A stretch of DNA of 6,382 nt from Anaerolineaceae bacterium (GTDB lineage Bacteria > Chloroflexota > Anaerolineae > Anaerolineales > Anaerolineaceae), in the NCBI GenBank assembly GCA_003446605.1, contig DMDF01000137.1:1-6382 (forward strand). The letters run 5' to 3'. The notes beneath the pieces were generated by a model. The model saw nothing but the letters and a program-made list of their open reading frames with translations. It had not been told where the DNA came from and made no database searches. The position numbers and the translations under genes were made by a program. Shown here piece after piece: positions 1 to 6,156 of this stretch (position 1 is its first letter; the number at the start of each line of letters is the position of its first letter).

Positions 1-387
1 TTAAAACTTCCAGAAATCTGGCAGGCAATTTCTAACTACAACTGGGTGGGCATTCCACAACCGGAATTGCAGTTTTATGATCTTTTCATTAAGTTTCTCA
101 ATAGCCGTACCATTTCCAGCTTGGTTAACCTGTATAGTGATAATGCCGTGCTGGTCACTTCCAAAAAGACCATTCAGGGAAAAAATGCAATAAATGGCTG
201 GTACACTGCGCTGCTCAACACTACATACCCAACCGCTTCTTTCACGTTAGAAAGCTGTACAGGATCTGCAGTGACAAAATCATTCAAATGGAGAATAACC
301 GTTCCTGGAGGTACATCTCTGTTGTTAGAGGATACTCTCGGGATGCAGGGTACAAAAATCACCTATCACTATTGCTCTCTCCAATAG
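1..387 (+). CDS. C-terminal part of a protein ending in a SnoaL/NTF2-like domain (5' end outside the window)
   Basis: The frame is open from the first base to the TAG at 385-387 and gives 128 residues, so this is the 3' end of a longer gene. The GTG at 46 is unlikely to be the true start, because protein-like sequence continues upstream of it (a short Trp/Asn-rich linker, ...IWQAISNYNWVG...). From about residue 20 the fragment matches the SnoaL-like, NTF2-like fold: an N-terminal helix pair (FYDLFIKFLNSR), the 'LYSDNAVLV' strand, a 'IQGKNAINGWY' helix, then alternating beta strands ending 'DTLGMQGTKITYHY'. Such cone-shaped alpha+beta domains occur as small enzymes or as ligand-binding and association modules at the ends of larger proteins. 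The upstream part, and so the real function, cannot be seen. No catalytic residue can be assigned. The gene converges on comB and is not co-transcribed with it. Confidence 0.75.
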   Translation, partial: LKLPEIWQAISNYNWVGIPQPELQFYDLFIKFLNSRTISSLVNLYSDNAVLVTSKKTIQGKNAINGWYTALLNTTYPTASFTLESCTGSAVTKSFKWRITVPGGTSLLLEDTLGMQGTKITYHYCSLQ

Positions 388-399
388 ATCCGATTTTTT
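369..399 (+). terminator. weak candidate intrinsic terminator of the left-edge gene
   Basis: A perfect 6-bp stem (CTATTG at 369-374, CAATAG at 382-387) with a 7-base pyrimidine loop overlaps the stop codon, and a T6 run follows at 394-399. The stem is AT-rich and six bases separate it from the T run, so it would be a poor terminator. It is proposed mainly from its position at the gene end. Confidence 0.3.
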
Positions 400-451
400 A
401 CTTCATGTTTGATTCAATTCTTAATTAGAATAGTACCTATGCGCAGTTCAT

Positions 452-466
452 ATGGATTTAATCCAT
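452..466. repeat. perfect 7-bp inverted repeat in the convergent spacer
   Basis: ATGGATT and AATCCAT flank a single T, forming a hairpin with a 6-bp stem and 3-base loop on either strand. It lies 7 bases past the comB stop codon, between two convergent genes. No T run follows on either strand, so it is not a standard intrinsic terminator. It may protect 3' ends or arise by chance. Confidence 0.4.
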
Positions 467-473
467 CCATTTG

Positions 474-1172
474 CTAAGGATATTCATCCATCTCTTCTTT
501 TTGTAAATAATGTAAACCCTCATTTCTCTTTACAACCATAGCGAATTTGAATTTATCATGCTGGAGTGCTATTTCCAAATCAGATGGAGAAAATGCAGCA
601 TGGGTACCATCATAACGCAATCCAGAGCGGGATGAGCGCACTCTTTTATTAATTTCCTCCCAATCCACCTGGTTCCCAAGGAGTTTTGCCTCTATACAAT
701 CCGCACAGGCAATATCTTCATCCCCCCAACCTTCATGTGGAAATAAACCAGTCTGAAGGAGAGTTATGCTTTTAGGTTTTATATTCTGTATATAATGCAC
801 AGTAGCGCTTATATTGGTAAGAGCAGCAGCAAGAATAATATTTGCTCTTTTTGCTCCTACGACACCTTGTGTGCCGGCTGTTGTTCTTTGAATGATCGTC
901 TTTCCTGTAAAATCTCTTCCATTTACCTCAGACGGTGAATTTCCAAGATCAAACCCGTCAACACGGATTCCATTCACCTCACCAACAATGAGAAATTCGG
1001 GATGCTCTTCTCGTAAGCAAAGAGCTTCCTCTACTTTCGATACAAGGATAATTCCTCTCGCACCCCTGTCGAATAAACAGGCGGCTGTTGTATACGCACG
1101 AAGAACATCGATTACAACAACCATACCTTTCACAAGATGACAATCATCAAGCGTCGCCCGTTCAATTTCCAT
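474..1172 (-). CDS. comB: 2-phosphosulfolactate phosphatase family protein (ComB)
   Basis: The 232-residue product is full length for the ComB family, Mg-dependent acid phosphatases that hydrolyse (2R)-phospho-3-sulfolactate to sulfolactate and phosphate. This is a step of coenzyme M synthesis in methanogens. Visible family signatures are VVVIDVLRAYTTA at residues 18-30 (acidic and Arg residues D22 and R25), FDLGNSP at 74-80, the phosphate-loop-like RTTAGTQG at 96-103 and GDEDIACADCIEA at 150-162. The protein should be cytosolic, with no signal peptide. The ATG at 1170-1172 is preceded by AAGGGA about 7 bases upstream. In bacteria that do not make coenzyme M the substrate of ComB homologues is uncertain; sulfolactate metabolism is one possibility. 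The gene runs in the same direction as rpoC, 87 bp downstream of it, but a strong terminator separates them, so it probably has its own promoter. Family assignment is firm; the exact substrate is inferred. Confidence 0.85.
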   Translation of the reverse strand: MEIERATLDDCHLVKGMVVVIDVLRAYTTAACLFDRGARGIILVSKVEEALCLREEHPEFLIVGEVNGIRVDGFDLGNSPSEVNGRDFTGKTIIQRTTAGTQGVVGAKRANIILAAALTNISATVHYIQNIKPKSITLLQTGLFPHEGWGDEDIACADCIEAKLLGNQVDWEEINKRVRSSRSGLRYDGTHAAFSPSDLEIALQHDKFKFAMVVKRNEGLHYLQKEEMDEYP

Positions 1173-1226
1173 TATAAATTCCCTTGTTGATTATTTCATA
1201 CTCATTCAATATTCAACTTCTATTAC

Positions 1227-1253
1227 AAAAAGCCGAGGATTTGCTCCTCGGCT
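1227..1253 (-). terminator. intrinsic terminator of rpoC
   Basis: Read on the minus strand, a perfect 9-bp stem (AGCCGAGGA / TCCTCGGCT) closes a 5-base loop GCAAA and runs straight into a T5 tract (1227-1231, whose first base also closes the stem). The stem begins 6 bases after the rpoC stop codon. This is a classic rho-independent terminator and marks the 3' end of the rpoC transcript before comB. Confidence 0.92.
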
Positions 1254-1259
1254 CTTGTT

Positions 1260-4200
1260 TTACTCTTCGTCTGACTCATCGTCAGGTTCATCAACTATAT
1301 CTATATCTTCATCGCTCTCAAGATCTCCCTCATCAGTAGGGATCACCATGACACTTCCATCCTCGCGCAATCTATGCGGTTCATCATTTGCAATGGATTC
1401 AATCAAGGAAATTCGCTTTTCTGAAAATCCTGTACCAGCCGGGATCAGTTTACCGATGATCACATTCTCCTTCAAGCCGTATAGAGGATCTTTATCGGCT
1501 GAAACAGCGGCTCGTGAGAGCTCCTTGATGGTATGCTGGAAGGATGCTGCTGACAAGAAAGATTCAGTATTCAGGGAGGCTTTGGTCACACCCAATAATA
1601 CGTCAATGTAGCGTGCAGGTTTTTTACCTTCCGCAATCATATGTTCATTGATCTCTTTGATTTCAAGACGATCTATCATTTCATTCGGTAACAGTTCGGT
1701 ATCGCCAGCATTGATGATCTGAACCTTGCTGATCATCTTTCGGATGATGACCTCAAAGTGCTTATCGTTAATGTTCTGACCCTGTGCACGATAAACGTTC
1801 TGGATCTCTTCCAGTAAATAATGGTAGCATGCATCACGTCCCTTTAATTTGAGAAGTTCATGCGGATTGATGGAGCCTTCTGTAAGCGGTTGCCCTGCTT
1901 CTACTTCCGCACCCTCTTTCACAATGATGCGCAGGGTAGATGGGATATCTTTTTCTTCCTCTTCAACACTATCATAGCTCACTACCACCGTGTGGTTTTC
2001 GATGCGAACGCGTCCCGCATGTTGTGCATTGATGGTCAACTCTTCGTTCGTAGCTAACACATCTCCTGCGGCTACGGTCGTTTCTTCTTTAGCCAGTATC
2101 CCCCATTCTTCAGGAACGGTATATTCATCGCGCACGATTTCGCTGTAGGTGATGCGAATACTGTTCTGGTCGCTGGTGTTGTTCGCCGAGATGATGGACA
2201 CCTTACCGGTGATAGGTGCGATGACTGCTTCACCTTTGGGTGTCTTGCGCGCTTCAAAAAGCTCTTCAACTCTGGGAAGACCTGTAGTAATGTCTGTTGT
2301 TGCCGCAACGCCACCAGTATGGAAAGTACGCAGTGTTAGCTGTGTACCGGGTTCGCCGATGGATTGTGCAGCAATGATCCCAACAGCTGTTCCTGGTTCC
2401 ACCATTTTTCCACGACCCAGATCAATACCGTAGCATTTTGCGCAGATACCGTGATGTAATTCACAGGTTAATGGAGAACGGACTTTCATTTCCTGGATAC
2501 CAGCAGCCAACAGTGAATTGATGAGATCGAGTGTCAGCAGATCATCATGGTCTGCTAGTACTTCACCTGTTCTCGGATCAATTACCGCATCTGCCAGCAA
2601 TCTACCCTTCAATCTTTCCTGGATACTCTGACCGGCAACATCATCAGATGTTCTGATCCAGAGTCCTTCTTGTGTTCCACAATCATCCGCATTGATGATA
2701 ACATCCTGCGCAATATCCACGAGACGTCGTGTCAGATAACCAGCATCAGCCGTTCGCAGTGCGGTATCAGCCAGACCTTTTCGAGCACCATGCGTAGAAA
2801 TGAAGTATTCCAGAGCCGTTAACCCTTCACGGAAGTTGGATTGAATAGGCAGACGAATGATGCGCCCGGCAGGGTCAGCCATCAAACCACGCATACCAGC
2901 CAGCTGTGAAATAGGACCAAATCCACCTTTGGTGGCACCTGAGTTAGCCATGGTTGCCAGGTTGCCGCTTGGATCGAGGTGTTCTTTCACTGCATCCGCG
3001 ACTTCTTTGGTCGTGTCCTGCCATACCTTAATAACCTGTTCATCCATCTCTAATTCTGTCAATAAACCGCGGCGATAGGATTTCTGTATAACTTCCACTT
3101 TTTCCAGCGATTCTGCCAGAATTTCCTCTTTTTTGGGAGGAATGGTGATATCACCAACTGCCACCGTGGTACCAGATAACATTGCGTATTTGAATCCGAT
3201 ATCTTTTACATCATCTGCAATACGGGTGGTGGTATCTTCTCCACATAGGTCGTAGATGGTTGCGATCAGATCTTTGATAGCTCCTTTTTCCAGAGTTCGG
3301 TTTATAAAAAGCACCTCATCTGGAAGAATTTTATTGAAAAGCGCACGACCTGCGGAAGTCTCAATGATACGTGTCTCAGGGTTACTCAACCGCTTATCGT
3401 TTTCATCAAACCAGGTCATTACACGCAGTCGAATCGGGGAATGCACTTTAACCTGATCCAACTGATACGCCAATTCCACTTCATCGATCGAAGCGAAGGT
3501 GATCAGATCTTCCCCTTTCTTCTTTTTCTCCGGTTCCATGGTCAGATAATATACGCCCAATACCATGTCTTTTGATGGGGAAATAATCGGTTCACCATCA
3601 GCAGGTTTCAACAGGTTCTTGGAAGCAAGCATTAAATTACGTGCTTCCCATACCGCTTTCTCTGACAGGGGTACGTGCACAGCCATCTGGTCACCATCGA
3701 AGTCAGCATTGAAAGCTGTACAAACCAGTGGGTGCAATTGAATGGCACTGCCTTCGACCAGAATGGGTTCAAAAGCTTGAATGCCCAAGCGGTGCAGTGT
3801 TGGAGCACGGTTCAACATGACTGGACGGTCTTTGATGACCCTTTCCAGTACTTCCCATACTTCAGGGCGGTTACGTTCGATGAGACGGCGTGCACCTTTT
3901 ACATTCGCAGCATATTCTCGCTTTACCAGACCAGCGATCACAAAGGGGCGATACAGTTCCAGCGCCATATTCTTGGGCAAACCGCACTGGTACAATTTCA
4001 GTTTCGGTCCTACCACAATAACTGAACGCCCAGAATAATCCACACGCTTTCCAAGCAGGTTGCGGCGGAAGCGACCCTTCTTTCCTTTCAGCATATCGCT
4101 CAATGATTTCAATTCACGTCTGCCACGGCGAGATAGCGCTTTACCACGCTGTGAATTATCGATTAATGAATCAACTGCTTCCTGTAACATACGCTTTTCG

Positions 4201-5582
4201 TTGCGCACGATGACATCCGGTGCACCCAATTCAAGTAATCTCTTGAGACGATTATTACGGTTGATAACCCTTCGATACAGGTCATTCAAATCAGAAGTAG
4301 CAAAACGCCCACCATCCAGCTGCACCATGGGGCGCAGGTCGGGAGGAATGACAGGTAGAACTTTCAAGATCATCCACTCCGGACGGTTTTTCGAGCGACG
4401 GAATGCTTCTACAACCTTCAACCGTTTGGTAGCTTTTTTGCGTTTTTGTTTGCTCTTGGTGGTGCGCACTTCTACCCACAACTCTTCGGATAATTTTTCC
4501 ATGTCCAAACGGCTGAGAATATCGTAGAAGGCTTCCGCACCCATATCTGCGCGAAATACCTGCCCGTAGCGAGAACGCAGTTCGCGATATTTATTTTCAC
4601 TGATGAAGGATAGTGGTCGTAAGCTTTCAATTTCATCACGGCGCGCATCGGCTTCTTTATCAATTTTTGTAGTTAACTCTTCTTTTTGATCGAGCAGCTT
4701 TTGAAGCGTCATATCCGCTTCAGCATTCACCTGTTCCAGTAGAAGATCATTCTTTCCTTTTTCATGGTCAATCTCAACCCCAATCTCCGCTTCAATGGAT
4801 TCGAGAGCTTGCTGGATAGACTTCTGCATGGTACTGATCATTTTATTCGTGACTTCTTCACCGGCATTGGCTATCGTGACATCGATTGTCTTCAACTTGA
4901 TATCACTGCGTGTTTTCTTGCCAACTTTTTCACGAATGGATTGTTCAATATCCTGCCCTTCTTTAATGATCGGAGCGACCTTTTCAGCCACCAATTCATC
5001 TTTTTTGGTGGATAATTCAGCATTTTTATTTTTGATTTCCTCAATGCGTGATTTTTTATCCAGCGCAACTTCATCGATACGTGTGTTCAGTTCGTTGATC
5101 TGGTCGGTATATTTCGCGGTTACTTCTTCTTCTACACGATTCAAAGCTTTTTGCTTCGAATCTTCATCTACATATGTGACAATATATTGCGCGAAATATA
5201 AAACACGGTCCAAATTTCTCCGCGAAATATTTAATAATGAGCCAAGATAGGAAGGTACTCTACGGCTGTACCAGATGTGAGCCACCGGTGTAGCCAGTTC
5301 GATGTGCCCCATGCGTTCGCGTCGAACGGAGGATCGGGTTACTTCTACCCCACACTTATCGCATACAATTCCTTTATAACGAGGGTTTTTATATTTTCCA
5401 CAATAGCATTGATAATCTCTGGTCGGACCGAAAATCGCTTCGCAAAAAAGACCATCTTTTTCCGGTCGGAGACGGCGATAATTGATCGTTTCGGGTTTTG
5501 TTACTTCCCCATAAGACCAACTCTTGATTGTTTCGGGAGATGCAAGTCTTACTCGGAGTGCCATCAGACTTTTTGTTTCCAC
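1260..5582 (-). CDS. rpoC: DNA-directed RNA polymerase subunit beta'
   Basis: Encodes the 1440-residue catalytic beta' subunit of RNA polymerase. In order: N-terminal zinc site C59, C61, C74, C77; a charged coiled-coil insertion at about 137-325; sigma-binding clamp helices at about 431-476; switch and lid region 484-525; the active site NADFDGD at 625-631 with Mg-binding D627, D629 and D631; secondary-channel rim helices at about 812-870; bridge helix at about 880-910; second zinc site C968, C1040, C1047, C1050; trigger loop at about 1071-1104 with H1088; jaw at about 1115-1240; acidic tail from 1417 (16 of 24 residues Asp or Glu). The trigger loop lacks the large insertion seen in E. coli. 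The GTG start is chosen because AAGGAGG (5590-5596) lies 7 bases upstream. An ATG at codon 7 is the alternative start and would have poor spacing. The gene has its own promoter and terminator, and no rpoB adjoins it. Confidence 0.99.
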   Translation of the reverse strand: METKSLMALRVRLASPETIKSWSYGEVTKPETINYRRLRPEKDGLFCEAIFGPTRDYQCYCGKYKNPRYKGIVCDKCGVEVTRSSVRRERMGHIELATPVAHIWYSRRVPSYLGSLLNISRRNLDRVLYFAQYIVTYVDEDSKQKALNRVEEEVTAKYTDQINELNTRIDEVALDKKSRIEEIKNKNAELSTKKDELVAEKVAPIIKEGQDIEQSIREKVGKKTRSDIKLKTIDVTIANAGEEVTNKMISTMQKSIQQALESIEAEIGVEIDHEKGKNDLLLEQVNAEADMTLQKLLDQKEELTTKIDKEADARRDEIESLRPLSFISENKYRELRSRYGQVFRADMGAEAFYDILSRLDMEKLSEELWVEVRTTKSKQKRKKATKRLKVVEAFRRSKNRPEWMILKVLPVIPPDLRPMVQLDGGRFATSDLNDLYRRVINRNNRLKRLLELGAPDVIVRNEKRMLQEAVDSLIDNSQRGKALSRRGRRELKSLSDMLKGKKGRFRRNLLGKRVDYSGRSVIVVGPKLKLYQCGLPKNMALELYRPFVIAGLVKREYAANVKGARRLIERNRPEVWEVLERVIKDRPVMLNRAPTLHRLGIQAFEPILVEGSAIQLHPLVCTAFNADFDGDQMAVHVPLSEKAVWEARNLMLASKNLLKPADGEPIISPSKDMVLGVYYLTMEPEKKKKGEDLITFASIDEVELAYQLDQVKVHSPIRLRVMTWFDENDKRLSNPETRIIETSAGRALFNKILPDEVLFINRTLEKGAIKDLIATIYDLCGEDTTTRIADDVKDIGFKYAMLSGTTVAVGDITIPPKKEEILAESLEKVEVIQKSYRRGLLTELEMDEQVIKVWQDTTKEVADAVKEHLDPSGNLATMANSGATKGGFGPISQLAGMRGLMADPAGRIIRLPIQSNFREGLTALEYFISTHGARKGLADTALRTADAGYLTRRLVDIAQDVIINADDCGTQEGLWIRTSDDVAGQSIQERLKGRLLADAVIDPRTGEVLADHDDLLTLDLINSLLAAGIQEMKVRSPLTCELHHGICAKCYGIDLGRGKMVEPGTAVGIIAAQSIGEPGTQLTLRTFHTGGVAATTDITTGLPRVEELFEARKTPKGEAVIAPITGKVSIISANNTSDQNSIRITYSEIVRDEYTVPEEWGILAKEETTVAAGDVLATNEELTINAQHAGRVRIENHTVVVSYDSVEEEEKDIPSTLRIIVKEGAEVEAGQPLTEGSINPHELLKLKGRDACYHYLLEEIQNVYRAQGQNINDKHFEVIIRKMISKVQIINAGDTELLPNEMIDRLEIKEINEHMIAEGKKPARYIDVLLGVTKASLNTESFLSAASFQHTIKELSRAAVSADKDPLYGLKENVIIGKLIPAGTGFSEKRISLIESIANDEPHRLREDGSVMVIPTDEGDLESDEDIDIVDEPDDESDEE

Positions 5583-5589
5583 TTATTAG

Positions 5590-5596
5590 CCTCCTT
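5590..5596 (-). promoter_or_regulatory. rpoC ribosome binding site
   Basis: AAGGAGG on the minus strand, 7 bases before the GTG at 5580-5582. It is close to a full anti-Shine-Dalgarno match, and its spacing decides for the GTG over the ATG six codons later. Confidence 0.9.
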
Positions 5597-5626
5597 AGAT
5601 ATGGTACCTGTCTGGTTAAATACAAT

Positions 5627-5660
5627 AAACTTGTTTTTGTCATTTATCAAAACAAACTTG
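5627..5660. repeat. direct and inverted repeats in the rpoC leader
   Basis: On the minus strand the 7-mer CAAGTTT occurs twice, at 5654-5660 and 5627-5633, 27 bp apart. Overlapping these, TTGTTTT (5649-5655, minus strand) can pair with AAAACAA (5631-5637) to form a 7-bp AT-rich stem around an 11-base loop at or just after the predicted transcription start. This could be a binding site pair or a weak leader hairpin. Low sequence complexity means chance is a real alternative. Confidence 0.35.
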
Positions 5661-5661
5661 C

Positions 5662-5690
5662 ATTATATCACAAATATTCTCGAAATACTC
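5662..5690 (-). promoter_or_regulatory. probable rpoC promoter with extended -10
   Basis: On the minus strand 5662-5667 reads TATAAT, a perfect consensus -10, and TG at 5669-5670 one base upstream makes it an extended -10 (TGnTATAAT). At 17-bp spacing the -35 position (5685-5690) reads GAGTAT, a poor match, which extended -10 promoters tolerate. The predicted start near 5653-5657 gives a leader of roughly 70-75 bases before the rpoC start codon. A short dyad, TATT-TCGAG-AATA, lies between the -10 and the -35 position and could be an operator or chance. Confidence 0.6.
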
Positions 5691-5730
5691 CTGTTTCCTT
5701 TTCCATTTTTATCTCTTGATCTGATTTCTA

Positions 5731-6156
5731 TCATATCTTATCAATATTACGATATGATTTGACTGCTATTTTAAATGCAAAATAACCGAAGAATAGACTC
5801 ACAAAAAATGGAAAGATCATTTTTGATATCCCAGATAAAATCGTATAAAGGATGATTGGAACGATGGCAGTTAGTGATCCCAGCAGATAACCTCCGGCAC
5901 TGATTTCAGGAGCCGAACCACTTAACAAATAATCACTTCGTGCTCTCCTAAGTACATCAAATGCCGCAATTCCAATAACTCCAGCAATGATTCCTGGAAT
6001 TAATAAAGCGAAACCAAGGTCTATCGATTTCATTACCAATGCACTAAAGATTAAACCCACTAAACTTATGATGATCGACAGAAAAAAGCCGGACTTAGCT
6101 CCAAAAACAAGAATTGGCTGGATGAAATAGGGAGTTGACGAATTATTTGCCAGCAT
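5731..6156 (-). CDS. C-terminal part of a frameshifted multi-pass membrane protein
   Basis: This reading frame has an ATG at 6154-6156 and would encode 141 residues, but no Shine-Dalgarno precedes that ATG. The first 23 or so residues overlap a better-looking protein in the other frame. I think true coding in this frame begins near 6087, where it continues the frame at 6066-6382. From there four hydrophobic spans are visible: FFLSIIISLVGLIFSALVM, a Gly/Ile-rich span after LGFALLIPG, one around LTAIVPIILYTIL, and a last one around IFPFFVSLFFGYFAF. The end is a short basic tail. An Arg-rich loop (DVLRRARSDYLL) sits between spans two and three. It is a membrane protein of unknown function; similarity in style to permease subunits of ABC exporters is possible but not shown. 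It lies 148 bp upstream of rpoC in the same direction, in the place usually held by rpoB. Confidence 0.6.
   Translation of the reverse strand: MLANNSSTPYFIQPILVFGAKSGFFLSIIISLVGLIFSALVMKSIDLGFALLIPGIIAGVIGIAAFDVLRRARSDYLLSGSAPEISAGGYLLGSLTAIVPIILYTILSGISKMIFPFFVSLFFGYFAFKIAVKSYRNIDKI

Noticed and set aside
46..48. GTG as the start of the SnoaL-like protein
   Set aside because: The frame is open and protein-like to position 1, and no good ribosome binding site precedes the GTG.
417..431. ATTCT/AGAAT hairpin as a bidirectional terminator
   Set aside because: Five AT-rich base pairs and no T run after it on either strand.
892..1140. A plus-strand reading frame antisense to comB
   Set aside because: Ser/Thr/Arg-rich low-complexity translation fully inside a recognised gene; no family resemblance.
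1173..1226. A sigma-70 promoter for comB in the gap after the rpoC terminator
   Set aside because: TTGAAT and TTGTAA hexamers and TATGAA/TAATCA elements exist, but none pair at 16-18 bp spacing with a good -10. A promoter is expected here but cannot be placed. A TTGAATA/TTGAATG tandem also lies here but is short and AT-rich.
4060..4527. A 155-codon plus-strand reading frame inside rpoC, and similar ones at 3675-4025, 4795-5250 and 5277-5762
   Set aside because: They lie antisense to rpoC or run from it into its promoter spacer, and their compositions are Arg/Ser- or Phe-rich as expected of shadow frames. They have no recognisable domain.
5562..5564. ATG at codon 7 as the rpoC start
   Set aside because: AAGGAGG is ideally placed for the GTG at 5580-5582 and would be 25 bases from this ATG. 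RpoC often begins near this ATG, so it stays a minor alternative.
5601..5610. GGTACC palindrome in the rpoC leader as an operator
   Set aside because: Only six bases of symmetry, with no extension beyond the core; expected by chance.
6154..6156. ATG as a genuine start of a separate 141-residue membrane protein
   Set aside because: No Shine-Dalgarno is seen, and the first part overlaps a more convincing protein segment in the other frame. The join at the T6 tract explains both better.
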